Shown piece by piece: positions 26,868 through 35,421 of a DNA stretch of 64,000 nucleotides; position 1 is the first letter of the stretch; each line of letters begins with the position of its first letter. Under the pieces are notes generated by a model, which saw nothing but the letters and a program-made list of their open reading frames with translations, did not search any database and was not told the DNA's origin. The position numbers and the translations under genes are program-made. Source of the DNA: Kiritimatiellales bacterium (GTDB lineage: Bacteria; Verrucomicrobiota; Kiritimatiellia; Kiritimatiellales; Pontiellaceae); NCBI GenBank assembly GCA_003246265.1, contig QKAU01000065.1, positions 28,019 through 92,018 on the forward strand, read 5' to 3'.

Positions 26868-27755
26868 CTACGCCCGGGGATGGAACTTCTGGTGGATCGA
26901 TTTGAGCCGGTCGGGATGGACGTGGGTGTAGATCTGGGTGGTGGCGATGTCGGCGTGGCCCAGCATCTCCTGGATCACGCGCAGGGGGGCGCCGTTGGCA
27001 AGCAGGTGGCTGGCGAACGAATGGCGCAACGTGTGCGGAGTCACGTTTTTCATGATGCCGGCCTCCTTCGTGTACTGCTTGATGAGCTGCCATAGCCGCT
27101 GTCGGCAGAGCGGCGTTCCGCGCTTCGAAACGAAAACGGCACCCTCGCAGGGGTCTTCGCAGAGCATGGGTCGGACTTCGTCCAGATAGCGTTCCAGCAG
27201 GTCGGCCGAGTCCCGGGCCACGGGAATGACCCGTTCCTTGCGCCCCTTGCCGACAACCCGGAGATAGCCTTCGTCCAGATGCAGGTCGGAGAGGTGCAGG
27301 TGGGCCAGCTCCGAAACCCGCAGTCCGGACGCATAGAGGATCTCCAGGATGGCGCGATCGCGCACCCCCAGCGGCTTGCGCAGGTCCGGCGCGTTGAGCA
27401 GGAGTTCGACTTCGCGTTCCGACAGCGTGTCAGGGAGGATTTTCCACAGGGTGGGGGAATCCATGGTGTCGGTCACGTTCCTGTCGAGCAGCCCCTCCTG
27501 CTGGAGATAGCGGAAAAAGACCTTGATCGCGACCAGGTGGCGTGAGATCGAGTTGGTCGACATCCCCCGGCCCTTCATGGCCATCAGGTGGTCGAGGATC
27601 TGCTTCCGGCTGGCCTGGTTCAGCGACGTCACGCCTTTCTGGTCAAGGAAGGCCAGGAATTGGCCGATATCGTCGGCATACGCCTTGCGCGTGTTGATGC
27701 TCAATCCGCGCTCCAGCGAAACATGGTCCAGGAAGCTCTCCAGCAACGCATTCAC
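26868..27755 (-). CDS. Tyrosine recombinase XerC/XerD
   Basis: 295 residues: a SAM-like N-terminal core-binding domain and a C-terminal catalytic domain. The active-site residues are visible as Arg in 'YASGLRVSELAHL', Lys in 'VGKGRKERVIP', 'HTLRHSFASHLL' (His-x-x-Arg), His in 'LGHADIATTQIYTHV' and its Tyr. Xer recombinases resolve chromosome dimers at dif after replication. The length and features fit XerD or XerC equally. The neighbours (gspF, purC) suggest a chromosomal rather than mobile-element copy. Confidence 0.92.
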   Translation of the reverse strand: MNALLESFLDHVSLERGLSINTRKAYADDIGQFLAFLDQKGVTSLNQASRKQILDHLMAMKGRGMSTNSISRHLVAIKVFFRYLQQEGLLDRNVTDTMDSPTLWKILPDTLSEREVELLLNAPDLRKPLGVRDRAILEILYASGLRVSELAHLHLSDLHLDEGYLRVVGKGRKERVIPVARDSADLLERYLDEVRPMLCEDPCEGAVFVSKRGTPLCRQRLWQLIKQYTKEAGIMKNVTPHTLRHSFASHLLANGAPLRVIQEMLGHADIATTQIYTHVHPDRLKSIHQKFHPRA

Positions 27756-27780
27756 GTTTTGGTTGTCGGTTAATGGCTAC

Positions 27781-27808
27781 TGGTTATCAGGCACATGCGC
27801 CGATACCA
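27781..27808. repeat. Imperfect inverted repeat between xer and purC
   Basis: TGGTTATC and GATACCA form imperfect arms around a loop that is itself nearly palindromic (GGCACATGCGCC). The flanks repeat similar words (ACTGGTTA, AACTGGTAAC, TTAACCGACAACC on the other strand). It has no T-run, so it is not a standard terminator. It may be a dispersed intergenic repeat. Confidence 0.4.
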
Positions 27809-27828
27809 ATAACTGGTAACTTGCCGCG

Positions 27829-28722
27829 TCAGCAGCACAATTCCTCGCCTGTGAGCAGGCGGTAGGCTTCGAGATACTTCTCCCGGGTCTTCATAACGAT
27901 GTCGTCGGGGAGCACCGGGGCGGGCGGGGTCTTGTCCCAGTCGAGTGTTTCGAGGTAGTCGCGTACGTACTGCTTGTCGAAGGAGAAGGGCGATGAACCG
28001 GGCTTGTAGCTGTCGGCCGGCCAGAAACGCGAACTGTCGGGGGTCAGCACCTCGTCGATCAGGATCAGGTCGTCGCCGATCATGCCGAATTCGAACTTGG
28101 TGTCGGCGATGATGATCCCCCGGGTCAGGGCATAGTCGGCCGCGGTTTTGTAGAGCTTCAGGCTGATGTCCACCAGCTTCTGCCCAAGGTCGCTGCCGAC
28201 GATATCCATCATCTGGCCGGTGGAAATGTTTTCGTCGTGGCCGGTGTCGGCCTTGGTGGAAGGGGTGAAGATCGGCTCGTCGAGCTTGCCGGCCATCTCG
28301 TAGCCCGGCCGCAGGGGCATGCCGCCGATGGTGCCGGACTGCTTGTATTCCTTCCAGCCGGAGCCGATCAGGTAGCCGCGCACGATGCACTCAACCGGTA
28401 GCAGTTCGGCCTTGCGCACCAGCATCGAGCGCCCCTTGAGCAGCTCGGCATGGGCCTGAAGCTGCGCGGGGAAGCGGGCGACGTCGATCGTGACCATGTG
28501 GTTCTTCACCACATCGCCGGTGCGTTCGAACCAGAACTTCGAGATCATGTTCAGCACCTTGCCCTTGCCGGGAATCCCGTTGGGCATGATGCAGTCGAAG
28601 GCCGAGATCCGGTCGGAGGCGATGAAAAGGTAGTGGTCGCCCAGGTCGTACACCTCGCGCACCTTGCCGGATTTGAATTTCTGGATGCCGGGAAGTTCGA
28701 TTTTCGTGGCGGCTGCGGTCAT
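27829..28722 (-). CDS. purC: Phosphoribosylaminoimidazole-succinocarboxamide (SAICAR) synthase
   Basis: PurC joins CAIR and aspartate with ATP in purine synthesis. The ATG at 28722, with CGGAGGATCC upstream, gives 297 residues of the longer eukaryote-like/bacterial type. 'KFKSGKVREVYDLGDHYLFIASDRISAFDCIMP' and 'VECIVRGYLIGSGWKEY' are signatures, with 'FEFGMIGDDLILIDEVLTPDSSRFWP' near the C-terminus. The first residues are fully consistent with the domain start, and the track start at 28791 is too early. Confidence 0.95.
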   Translation of the reverse strand: MTAAATKIELPGIQKFKSGKVREVYDLGDHYLFIASDRISAFDCIMPNGIPGKGKVLNMISKFWFERTGDVVKNHMVTIDVARFPAQLQAHAELLKGRSMLVRKAELLPVECIVRGYLIGSGWKEYKQSGTIGGMPLRPGYEMAGKLDEPIFTPSTKADTGHDENISTGQMMDIVGSDLGQKLVDISLKLYKTAADYALTRGIIIADTKFEFGMIGDDLILIDEVLTPDSSRFWPADSYKPGSSPFSFDKQYVRDYLETLDWDKTPPAPVLPDDIVMKTREKYLEAYRLLTGEELCC

Positions 28723-28790
28723 GGATCCTCCGTGTTGAATGGTTGAAACTGCCGTGGACTCTACGGGGCATCCAAGAGTGGCGCAACCCA

Positions 28791-28820
28791 AATCAAAACG
28801 CCCCGGCCGATGCCGGGGCG
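28791..28820 (-). terminator. Intrinsic terminator after transketolase
   Basis: Read on the minus strand, CGCCCCGGC-ATCG-GCCGGGGCG forms a strong nine-base-pair stem followed by TTTTGATTT. It lies 30 bases after the transketolase stop and before the purC start, so the two genes are separate units. Confidence 0.82.
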
Positions 28821-28851
28821 CTGGAATCGCTGTCCAGGGTGTCCGGAAGGC

Positions 28852-30834
28852 CTATGCCAGCAGCGCCTTCGCCGTTTCGTAGACGTTTTCGGCGGTGAAG
28901 CCGAACTCCTTGAGCAGCACCTTGAAGGGGGCGGATGCACCGAAGTCGTCCTTGGCAATCTTCACGCCGCACCGGCCGACGTAGCGCTCCCAGCCGAAGC
29001 TGGTTCCGGCCTCGACGCTCAGGCGCCTGGCGCAGCCGTCCGGCAGGACCGAGGCCTTGTATTCCGCGGTCTGCTTCTCGAACAGCTCCCACGAGGGCAT
29101 GCTGACTACGCGCACATTCCTTCCCTCCGCACCCAGTTTTTGGGCCGCCGCCAGCGTGATTTCCACTTCGGAACCGGTGGCGAGCATGAGTAGCTCCGGG
29201 GCGCCTTCGCCGCTCTGCCAGAGCGTATAGGCCCCCTTGGCCAAATTCTCGGCCGGGGCGTAGACGGTGCGGTCGAGCGTCGCCAGGTTCTGCCGGGTGA
29301 GCAGCAGCGCCGTCGGGCCCGACTGGTTGGTCAGCGCGGCCTTCCATGCTTCGGCGACCTCGGTCGCATCGGCCGGGCGGATGACCGTCAGGTTGTGGAT
29401 CATGCGCAGGCTGGCGCAGGTTTCGATCGGCTGGTGGGTCGGTCCGTCCTCGCCCACGCAGAAGCTGTCGTGGGTGAAGACATAGATGACCGGCAGGCCC
29501 ATGAGCGCGGCCAGCCGCGCGGCGGGGCGGACATAGTCGGCAAAGACCAGGAAGGTGCCGCCGAAGATGCGGAAGCCGCCGTGCAGCTGCACGCCGTTCA
29601 TGATGCCGGCCATGCCGAGTTCCCGGACGCCGAAATGGAAGTTCCGGCCGCCAAAGGCGTTCCTGCCGATGTCGCCCAGGCCTTTCATATAGGTGTTGTT
29701 CGATGGGGCGAGGTCGGCAGAGCCGCCGACGAGGAAGGGGATCTCCCTGGCCAAGGCCTGGATAACCTGTCCGGAAGAGGAGCGGGTCGCCAGGGAGGAG
29801 CCCGCCTCGAACTCCGGCAGCTTGCCGGAGAGATCGGGAATGTCTCCGGCCTGGGCCGCCTGCCACGCCTTCGCCAGGGCGGGGTTGGCGGCGCCCCACG
29901 CTTCGAACACGGCGTTCCACGCGGCATTGGCTTCCTGCAGTTCGGCCAGGCGGGCGGCGAAAATCTCGCGCACCTCCTGTGCGACAAAAAACTTTTCGGA
30001 GGGCAGTCCGAGGTTCCGCTTGGTCAGCGCTACTTCCTCCTCGCCAAGCGGCGCGCCGTGGCAGTCGTGGCCGCCGGCCTTGTTTGGAGAACCAAAACCG
30101 ATGGTGGTATTGCAGATGACGACGGATGGCTTGCCGGTCTCGGCCTGGGCGGCTTCGATGGCAGCGGCGATTTCGGCGTGGTTGTGGCCATCGATCTCCT
30201 GGACATGCCATCCATAGGCCTCCATGCGCATGCGGACGTCGTCGGTATAGGTGACGTGCGTGTCGCCTTCGATGGAGATGAAATTCTGGTCGTAGAAGAC
30301 GACGAGCTTGCCGAGGGCGTGGTTTCCCGCCAGGGAAAAGACTTCGTGGGAGACGCCTTCCTCGAACTCGCCTTCGGACGCGATGACATAGGTGAAGTGG
30401 TCGACGACCGATTGGCTGGCGGTATTGAAACGCTCGGCCAACATCTTTTCGGCGATCGCCATGCCGACCGCGTTGGCGCAACCCTGGCCCAGCGGTCCGG
30501 TGGTGGTTTCGATGCCGGGGGCGTGCCCATATTCCGGATGGCCGGCGGTCTTGGAACCCCATTGGCGGAACTGCTTGAGCTCTTCCATGGGCAGGTCGTA
30601 GCCGGCGAGGTGGAGCAGGCTGTAGAGTAGCATGGAGCCATGGCCGGCAGAGAGGACGAAACGGTCGCGGTCGGCCCAGTCGGGGTCTTGGGGATTGTGC
30701 TTGAGGTAGCGCGTCCACAGGACGGCGGCAACGTCGGCCATGCCCATGGGCATGCCGGGGTGGCCGGAATTGGCGGCCTGGACGCCATCCATGGCAAGTC
30801 CACGGATCGTATTGGCTGTAAGATTCAGGTTCAT
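28852..30834 (-). CDS. tkt: Transketolase
   Basis: Transketolase moves two-carbon units between sugar phosphates in the pentose phosphate pathway, using thiamine diphosphate. The ATG at 30834, with AGAGGAG upstream, gives 660 residues. Motifs include 'ANSGHPGMPMGMADVAAVLW', 'GPLGQGCANAVGMAIAEK', the cofactor region 'VFYDQNFISIEGDT' and 'VREHAM'-like 'FGVRELGMAGIMNG'. The last is a variant because the usual His is replaced in 'VRELGM'. An intrinsic terminator follows the stop. Confidence 0.95.
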   Translation of the reverse strand: MNLNLTANTIRGLAMDGVQAANSGHPGMPMGMADVAAVLWTRYLKHNPQDPDWADRDRFVLSAGHGSMLLYSLLHLAGYDLPMEELKQFRQWGSKTAGHPEYGHAPGIETTTGPLGQGCANAVGMAIAEKMLAERFNTASQSVVDHFTYVIASEGEFEEGVSHEVFSLAGNHALGKLVVFYDQNFISIEGDTHVTYTDDVRMRMEAYGWHVQEIDGHNHAEIAAAIEAAQAETGKPSVVICNTTIGFGSPNKAGGHDCHGAPLGEEEVALTKRNLGLPSEKFFVAQEVREIFAARLAELQEANAAWNAVFEAWGAANPALAKAWQAAQAGDIPDLSGKLPEFEAGSSLATRSSSGQVIQALAREIPFLVGGSADLAPSNNTYMKGLGDIGRNAFGGRNFHFGVRELGMAGIMNGVQLHGGFRIFGGTFLVFADYVRPAARLAALMGLPVIYVFTHDSFCVGEDGPTHQPIETCASLRMIHNLTVIRPADATEVAEAWKAALTNQSGPTALLLTRQNLATLDRTVYAPAENLAKGAYTLWQSGEGAPELLMLATGSEVEITLAAAQKLGAEGRNVRVVSMPSWELFEKQTAEYKASVLPDGCARRLSVEAGTSFGWERYVGRCGVKIAKDDFGASAPFKVLLKEFGFTAENVYETAKALLA

Positions 30835-31011
30835 GGAAGCTCCTCTGGACCGCTTGGCGGCAGTTTGTTTGGAAAATGAAGCGGCAACGATAGGAGGCAC
30901 CCCGATTTTTACAAGCCATTTTGGGGAAGGATTGCGGCACTTTCATGGAATGATTGGTTGGTGCGTGGCGGTCTTCACCCTATAGTGCGGTATTTATCTC
31001 TGGGGTGTAGC

Positions 31012-31851
31012 GTGATCGATCTGCATGTACATTCGGTATATTCCGACGGAACCAATACGCCGGCCGAGCTGGTGGCCCTGGCCGGGGAGCGGGGCCTTTC
31101 CGCGCTTGCGCTGACCGACCACGACACGGTTGCCGGGATCGGCCCGTTTCTGGAAGCTGCGGCGGGTTCGGGGGTGGAGGCGGTGCCCGGCATCGAAATC
31201 AGCGCCGAATGCGAGCGCGGGACTATGCATATCCTGGGCTATTTCATCGATCCCCGATGCCCGGTGTTGCTGGAGAAGATGGAGAAGGTCCGGGCAGGGC
31301 GGGAAATCCGCAACCAGGAGATCCTCAAGAAACTCAACAAGCTCGGCTACATCCTCATGTGGAGCGACGTGGTCCGGCAGGCGGGGCGCGACGTTGTCGG
31401 GCGGCCCCATTTTGCCGATGCCCTCGTGGCCCGCGGGCATGTGAAAAGCCGCAAGGCCGCCTTCGACCTGCTGCTGGCCAAGGGGCGGCCGGCCTATGTG
31501 GAGCGCTACCGCTTCAGCGCCGCCGATTGCATCGCCCTGATCCGCGCATCCGGAGGCATCTCGGTGCTGGCCCATCCGGCCACCATCTACCTGCCGGACG
31601 ACCAGCTCAAGGCGTTGGTCAAGGAGCTCAAGGCGTGCGGACTGGGCGGGATCGAGGCCTACTACGCCGAACACCACCCGGAAAACATTGCGCGCTTCAA
31701 GGGGTGGGCGGAGGAGTTCGGACTGGTCTGCACCGGAGGCACCGACTATCACGGCGACAATACGCCGGATCTCAAGCTCGGTAGCGGATTCGGCCAGCTC
31801 CGGGTCCCCGACGAAGCGCTGGTCCAGCTCAAGGCCGCGCCACGGGGTTAA
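31012..31851 (+). CDS. PHP-domain phosphoesterase (TrpH/YciV-like)
   Basis: The GTG at 31012 begins right at the PHP core 'MIDLHVHSVYSDGTNTPAELVALA', giving 279 residues. The metal ligands include 'DLHVHS', 'ALTDHDTVAGI', 'PGIEISAE' and the C-terminal 'GGTDYHGDN'. Related proteins hydrolyse 3',5'-nucleoside bisphosphates and trim RNA 5' ends (RNase AM). Three to four bases at its end overlap the convergent HAD gene. Confidence 0.87.
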   Translation: MIDLHVHSVYSDGTNTPAELVALAGERGLSALALTDHDTVAGIGPFLEAAAGSGVEAVPGIEISAECERGTMHILGYFIDPRCPVLLEKMEKVRAGREIRNQEILKKLNKLGYILMWSDVVRQAGRDVVGRPHFADALVARGHVKSRKAAFDLLLAKGRPAYVERYRFSAADCIALIRASGGISVLAHPATIYLPDDQLKALVKELKACGLGGIEAYYAEHHPENIARFKGWAEEFGLVCTGGTDYHGDNTPDLKLGSGFGQLRVPDEALVQLKAAPRG

Positions 31852-32756
31852 ACCAGCAACTCCAGCTGGGCCAGTCCGGTGATCACGGCATCGGGCCGCA
31901 GTTGACTGCAGCGCGCATCGTTTTCACGCAGCCGCAACGAACGCCGATCCCCGGCGAACAGGACGGTTTTGCACCCGGCGCGCTTTGCCGTATGGATGTC
32001 GTTGAGCATGTCGTTGCCCACGTAGGCTGTTTGCTCCAGGGAAACGCCATGGTTTGCCACCAGTCCGTTGGCGGCCTTCGGGAAAAGGTCGCGCGAGGGC
32101 TTGGCCTTACGTTCCTTGAACGACCAGACGCAGCACTCCGGATCGAATCCGAGGTCTCCGATGCTCTGTCCGAAGAAGGCCTGGAAGAGCAGGGGGGTGT
32201 AGAACTGCGCATTGGAGACGATGCCCAGCACGAGGCCACGCCGCTTCAGGGCGGCGAGCACCTCGAGTGCCCCCGGCATGGGAGCGACCGGATTGACCCG
32301 GCACTCGTATTCCAGGGCGAAACGCTCGACCAGCCCATCCGGTACGGGCCCTTGCGCCAGCACTCCGGAGGCCTGCAGCGCAGCAAGCACCCGCCGCCAA
32401 ACTTCGCGGATTTCGACTTCGGGGAAGTCGACGCCGGCGCCCCGGGCTTCCGCATGGCTGGCCAGGATGGCCTCCCTGAGGAGCGCCTTGCCAAGGATGC
32501 CCGCCTCCCCGAGCGACCCGGAGAAGCCGGAGGCTCCGAGTGCCGCGGCGAAAGCCTCGGCCGTGTCGGTTGCCGCCGCAGTGCCTACATCGCCCGACCC
32601 GGAAACGAACAAGGTGCCGTAGACGTCGAACAGCACCGCCTTGATGCCATCGAGCCTGTCCATCCGGGACGGCATGTCGGTCGGCAGCGGCGCCAGCGGC
32701 ACCTGGTGTTCCGAGATGATCTGCAACCGTGGATCCATGAACCTATCATTCGCCAT
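31848..32756 (-). CDS. HAD-superfamily hydrolase
   Basis: 302 residues. The HAD motifs are 'AVLFDVYGTLF' (motif I, with nucleophile Asp and DxYGT), 'GIVSNAQF' (motif II), Lys in 'ERKAKPSRDLF' (III) and 'YVGNDMLNDIHTAKRAG' (IV). A helical cap lies between motifs I and II, as in subclass I phosphatases. The substrate is unknown. About 38 N-terminal residues precede motif I, so a later start is possible (an internal Met at about residue 28 or 32). Confidence 0.85.
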   Translation of the reverse strand: MANDRFMDPRLQIISEHQVPLAPLPTDMPSRMDRLDGIKAVLFDVYGTLFVSGSGDVGTAAATDTAEAFAAALGASGFSGSLGEAGILGKALLREAILASHAEARGAGVDFPEVEIREVWRRVLAALQASGVLAQGPVPDGLVERFALEYECRVNPVAPMPGALEVLAALKRRGLVLGIVSNAQFYTPLLFQAFFGQSIGDLGFDPECCVWSFKERKAKPSRDLFPKAANGLVANHGVSLEQTAYVGNDMLNDIHTAKRAGCKTVLFAGDRRSLRLRENDARCSQLRPDAVITGLAQLELLV

Positions 32757-32844
32757 GAAGAGCCGTATGGCAAGGGAGGGATGGGTTCAATGTGCCGAGT
32801 GGTTGGCCATGGCCGGATTAGACGATGGAGTCGCACCCATCCTG

Positions 32845-35325
32845 TCATGGAAGCCGCACATCCACGCGATAGTAGCCCGCCCCCCCGACCGCGTTGGTAA
32901 AGCTGCTTTGCGGGGACGGGATTCCATCCGAGAGCCGGGTGAAACCGTTGGTCAGCGCATCGGCATGCAGGATTCCGTACGCGCGATCCGGAACCGCCGG
33001 CCAGGAGACAACGAACCCAGCCGGACACATTGAGGAGGAGATGGCGAAGAAGGAATCCGAATTGGTGGGATCGGTTCCTGCAATGTATTCGGCCAGGTTG
33101 TCGAAGCCGTCGGTATCTCCGTGGCCCGATGGGGCGGCATTTGTTTCGCCGCCGAAGTAGGCCAGCTCCCAGGCGTTGGGAAGGCCGTCGTCGTCCCAGT
33201 CGTTGGCGTCGGTGGCCACGACGATTTCCAGCACCGGCGGATGGGAGCCCTCCTTGGCATCGACGTTGGCGTAGCTCGCGAGATCCGATGTGAGACCAAA
33301 CCCGACCAAACCGTTCCGGACAACGAATCCGGAAACGTCGAATGCTTCCCAGAGATTCGTTCCAACGGCTTGCGTAAGGGAGTTCGTGCCCATGGCCGGC
33401 CGGTTGTTCCACGTCAGGGTAGCTTCCGTCCACGAGGTGTCCGCAACGTCTCTGATCGTCATGTTGAACGATTGCCGGGTGCAATAGAGCTTCAGCTTTG
33501 CCGATACGATCGCGAGGTTTCCGACGTCGACATCGAACATGATGTACCCGTTCATGGCGTTGGTGTACTTCCCACTGCGCAGCGCCAGCAGGGCGTTTGA
33601 GCCATAGTTGCTGTCGGGCGCCCCCTGGACGACATGGGTGTCCTGGACGGGAAAGAGCGTCAGCGTTTCGGCACCTACCATGATCCTGAGCGTTGCGGAG
33701 CCGTAGCCGTCGTGGTTGTCGGACGCGCGCAGGGTGAATTCGTTGATGCCCGCGTCCGCGGCATGGGGTGTTCCCGAAAACGAGCCGTCGAGATTGACCG
33801 CCAGCCAGTCGGGGCCATCCATCTTCATGAATTCGAGCGCCTCTCCGTCGGCATCGTAGGCCATCCCGGCGACGGAGCCGGATACCGGCTGCTCGACCGC
33901 CACCGCGCCGATATCAATGATGCTGGTTGCGAAGAGCGGGTCGGTGGTGAACGTGGGGATGTCGAGTATTGGAATCGCATAGCCTTCATAAGGTGCGGTA
34001 CGGGCAGAGTCCGGTGCGCCCGGCACCAGCACAAAGGGGTCGGCGATGGAGACGGGCGTGCCATCGGAAAGGAAGACGTTGCTGCCATAGGCCTTGTGCC
34101 CCGGCACATCGCCGTTGGTGAGGTTGATGCATGTGGCATAGGCCTTGGGGCACTCGAAGACGTTGGCCGAATATTCGTTGTTGGTCTGGGACGCATAGCC
34201 GGAAAAATTCTTCCACCAGCTGATCCCCAGCCGGCTGTCGGAAAAGTTCTGGTAGAGGTCGAAGTGGTTGCGGTGGACGATCGTGTTTTCATAGGCGATC
34301 GGGATGTTGTTGTCGTAGGCATACTGCAGCAGCGGCGTGTTGACGAGGTGGTTGGCGATGACGGTGGTCGGTCCGAAGGTGTTGCGGATCTTCAGGCCGC
34401 CGTTCGGCGCCGAGGGCCATCCGCGCATCCAGTTGGCAAGCACCTTGAGGCCGGTATGCCCGCCATGGGCATAGATGACGTGGTCGCGGTTGACCGGAAA
34501 CGTCGAGGTGTAGGGGCTGCCGTTGAAGATATTGCGTTCCACCAGGGAGTCGGTACATCCGTTGATCTTGATGCCCCGGCGGAAATGCCCCTGGTCGGCG
34601 GAAAGACCGAACTGGCTCCGCAGGGTCACGAGCTTGGGCAGGAGATTGCTCCATGCCGAATAGCCGCTCCATTCGGTCGCCAACCAGCCGGCGCGGTCGA
34701 GATGGACGCCCCACACGTTGCGGCGGTAGGTCTGCCGGATGGTCTCATAGCCGTACACCGACCCTCCCATGGAGCTCGACTGCCGCAGGAAAACACAATC
34801 CTCCACCACGCCGTCCACCGTGTGGCCGAGGTTGATCTGGAAGTACGACACGTCGACGGTGTTCGAGAAGGCCGGATCCGCGCCAATGAACAGGCAGCGC
34901 CGAACGTCTATGTATCGCCGGGCGGATTCGCTTCCGTACCAGTCCAGTTGGACGTTGGCAAATACCAGGTCCTCCACATCGATGCTCCCGCTCGGTGCGC
35001 TCCACGCCTCGTTGCCCACATGCTGGACCGTGCCCGGCAGGGAGGCAACGATCGACAGGCCGGCATGGTCGCCCAGCAGGCTGACGCCGTTGGTGGTGGC
35101 GATGTCCGAGCCGATGGCATAGGTTCCCGGCGGGAAATAGACGTGCTTCCCCTGCATCTTGGCGGAATGGATGACGGCCCGGATCGCCACGGCATCGTCC
35201 GTCATGCCGTCACCCGCCGCTGAGCCGTCGGTTTTCACATTCAAGGTGTTGGCCGGTTGCTGGGCAAACCCGGCAAGGGTCGTGATGCACAGCAGCAGCG
35301 CCACATGGTTCGGGGCCGAAGGCAT
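32845..35325 (-). CDS. Secreted multidomain beta-helix protein with DNRLRE-type domain
   Basis: 826 residues with a signal peptide (MPSAPNHVALLLCITTLAGFA). Residues ~27-480 are a pectate-lyase-3-type right-handed beta-helix ('NTLNVKTDGSAAGDGMTDDAVAIRAVIHSA', 'GKHVYFPPGTYAIG'). An Ig-like putative domain ('PVSGSVAGMAYDADGEALEF') and a DNRLRE/CBM96-like domain ('DTHVVQGAPDSNYGSNALLALRSG') follow. Last is a C-terminal module with a Ca-binding Asp-rich repeat ('DWDDDGLPNAWELAYFGG'). It probably binds or cleaves extracellular polysaccharide; no catalytic residues could be confirmed. GGAGATCC lies before the ATG. A hairpin separates it from the gene upstream. Confidence 0.78.
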   Translation of the reverse strand: MPSAPNHVALLLCITTLAGFAQQPANTLNVKTDGSAAGDGMTDDAVAIRAVIHSAKMQGKHVYFPPGTYAIGSDIATTNGVSLLGDHAGLSIVASLPGTVQHVGNEAWSAPSGSIDVEDLVFANVQLDWYGSESARRYIDVRRCLFIGADPAFSNTVDVSYFQINLGHTVDGVVEDCVFLRQSSSMGGSVYGYETIRQTYRRNVWGVHLDRAGWLATEWSGYSAWSNLLPKLVTLRSQFGLSADQGHFRRGIKINGCTDSLVERNIFNGSPYTSTFPVNRDHVIYAHGGHTGLKVLANWMRGWPSAPNGGLKIRNTFGPTTVIANHLVNTPLLQYAYDNNIPIAYENTIVHRNHFDLYQNFSDSRLGISWWKNFSGYASQTNNEYSANVFECPKAYATCINLTNGDVPGHKAYGSNVFLSDGTPVSIADPFVLVPGAPDSARTAPYEGYAIPILDIPTFTTDPLFATSIIDIGAVAVEQPVSGSVAGMAYDADGEALEFMKMDGPDWLAVNLDGSFSGTPHAADAGINEFTLRASDNHDGYGSATLRIMVGAETLTLFPVQDTHVVQGAPDSNYGSNALLALRSGKYTNAMNGYIMFDVDVGNLAIVSAKLKLYCTRQSFNMTIRDVADTSWTEATLTWNNRPAMGTNSLTQAVGTNLWEAFDVSGFVVRNGLVGFGLTSDLASYANVDAKEGSHPPVLEIVVATDANDWDDDGLPNAWELAYFGGETNAAPSGHGDTDGFDNLAEYIAGTDPTNSDSFFAISSSMCPAGFVVSWPAVPDRAYGILHADALTNGFTRLSDGIPSPQSSFTNAVGGAGYYRVDVRLP

Positions 35326-35346
35326 TCAAGGATCTCCAGGTGATGG

Positions 35347-35378
35347 CAAAGCCCGCCTGAACATGCAATCAGGCGGGC
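35347..35378 (-). terminator. Hairpin between the two secreted-protein genes
   Basis: On the minus strand GCCCGCCTGA-N8-TCAGGCGGGC forms a ten-base-pair stem followed by TTTGCC. The T-run is short, so it may be a leaky terminator or an mRNA-stabilising hairpin between the gene ending at 35422 and the gene starting at 35325. Confidence 0.6.
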
Positions 35379-35421
35379 CGGTTGATCCGTTCCCGCCGGG
35401 TGGTCGGCGGGCCGGCCTGTG

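Noticed and set aside
27781-27808. Hairpin read as a terminator for xer or purC
   Set aside because: The arms are imperfect, and no T-run follows on either strand.
28793-30946. A 717-residue minus-strand ORF overlapping transketolase
   Set aside because: It is the wrong frame of the transketolase gene; Arg/Pro/Gly-rich text and no motifs.
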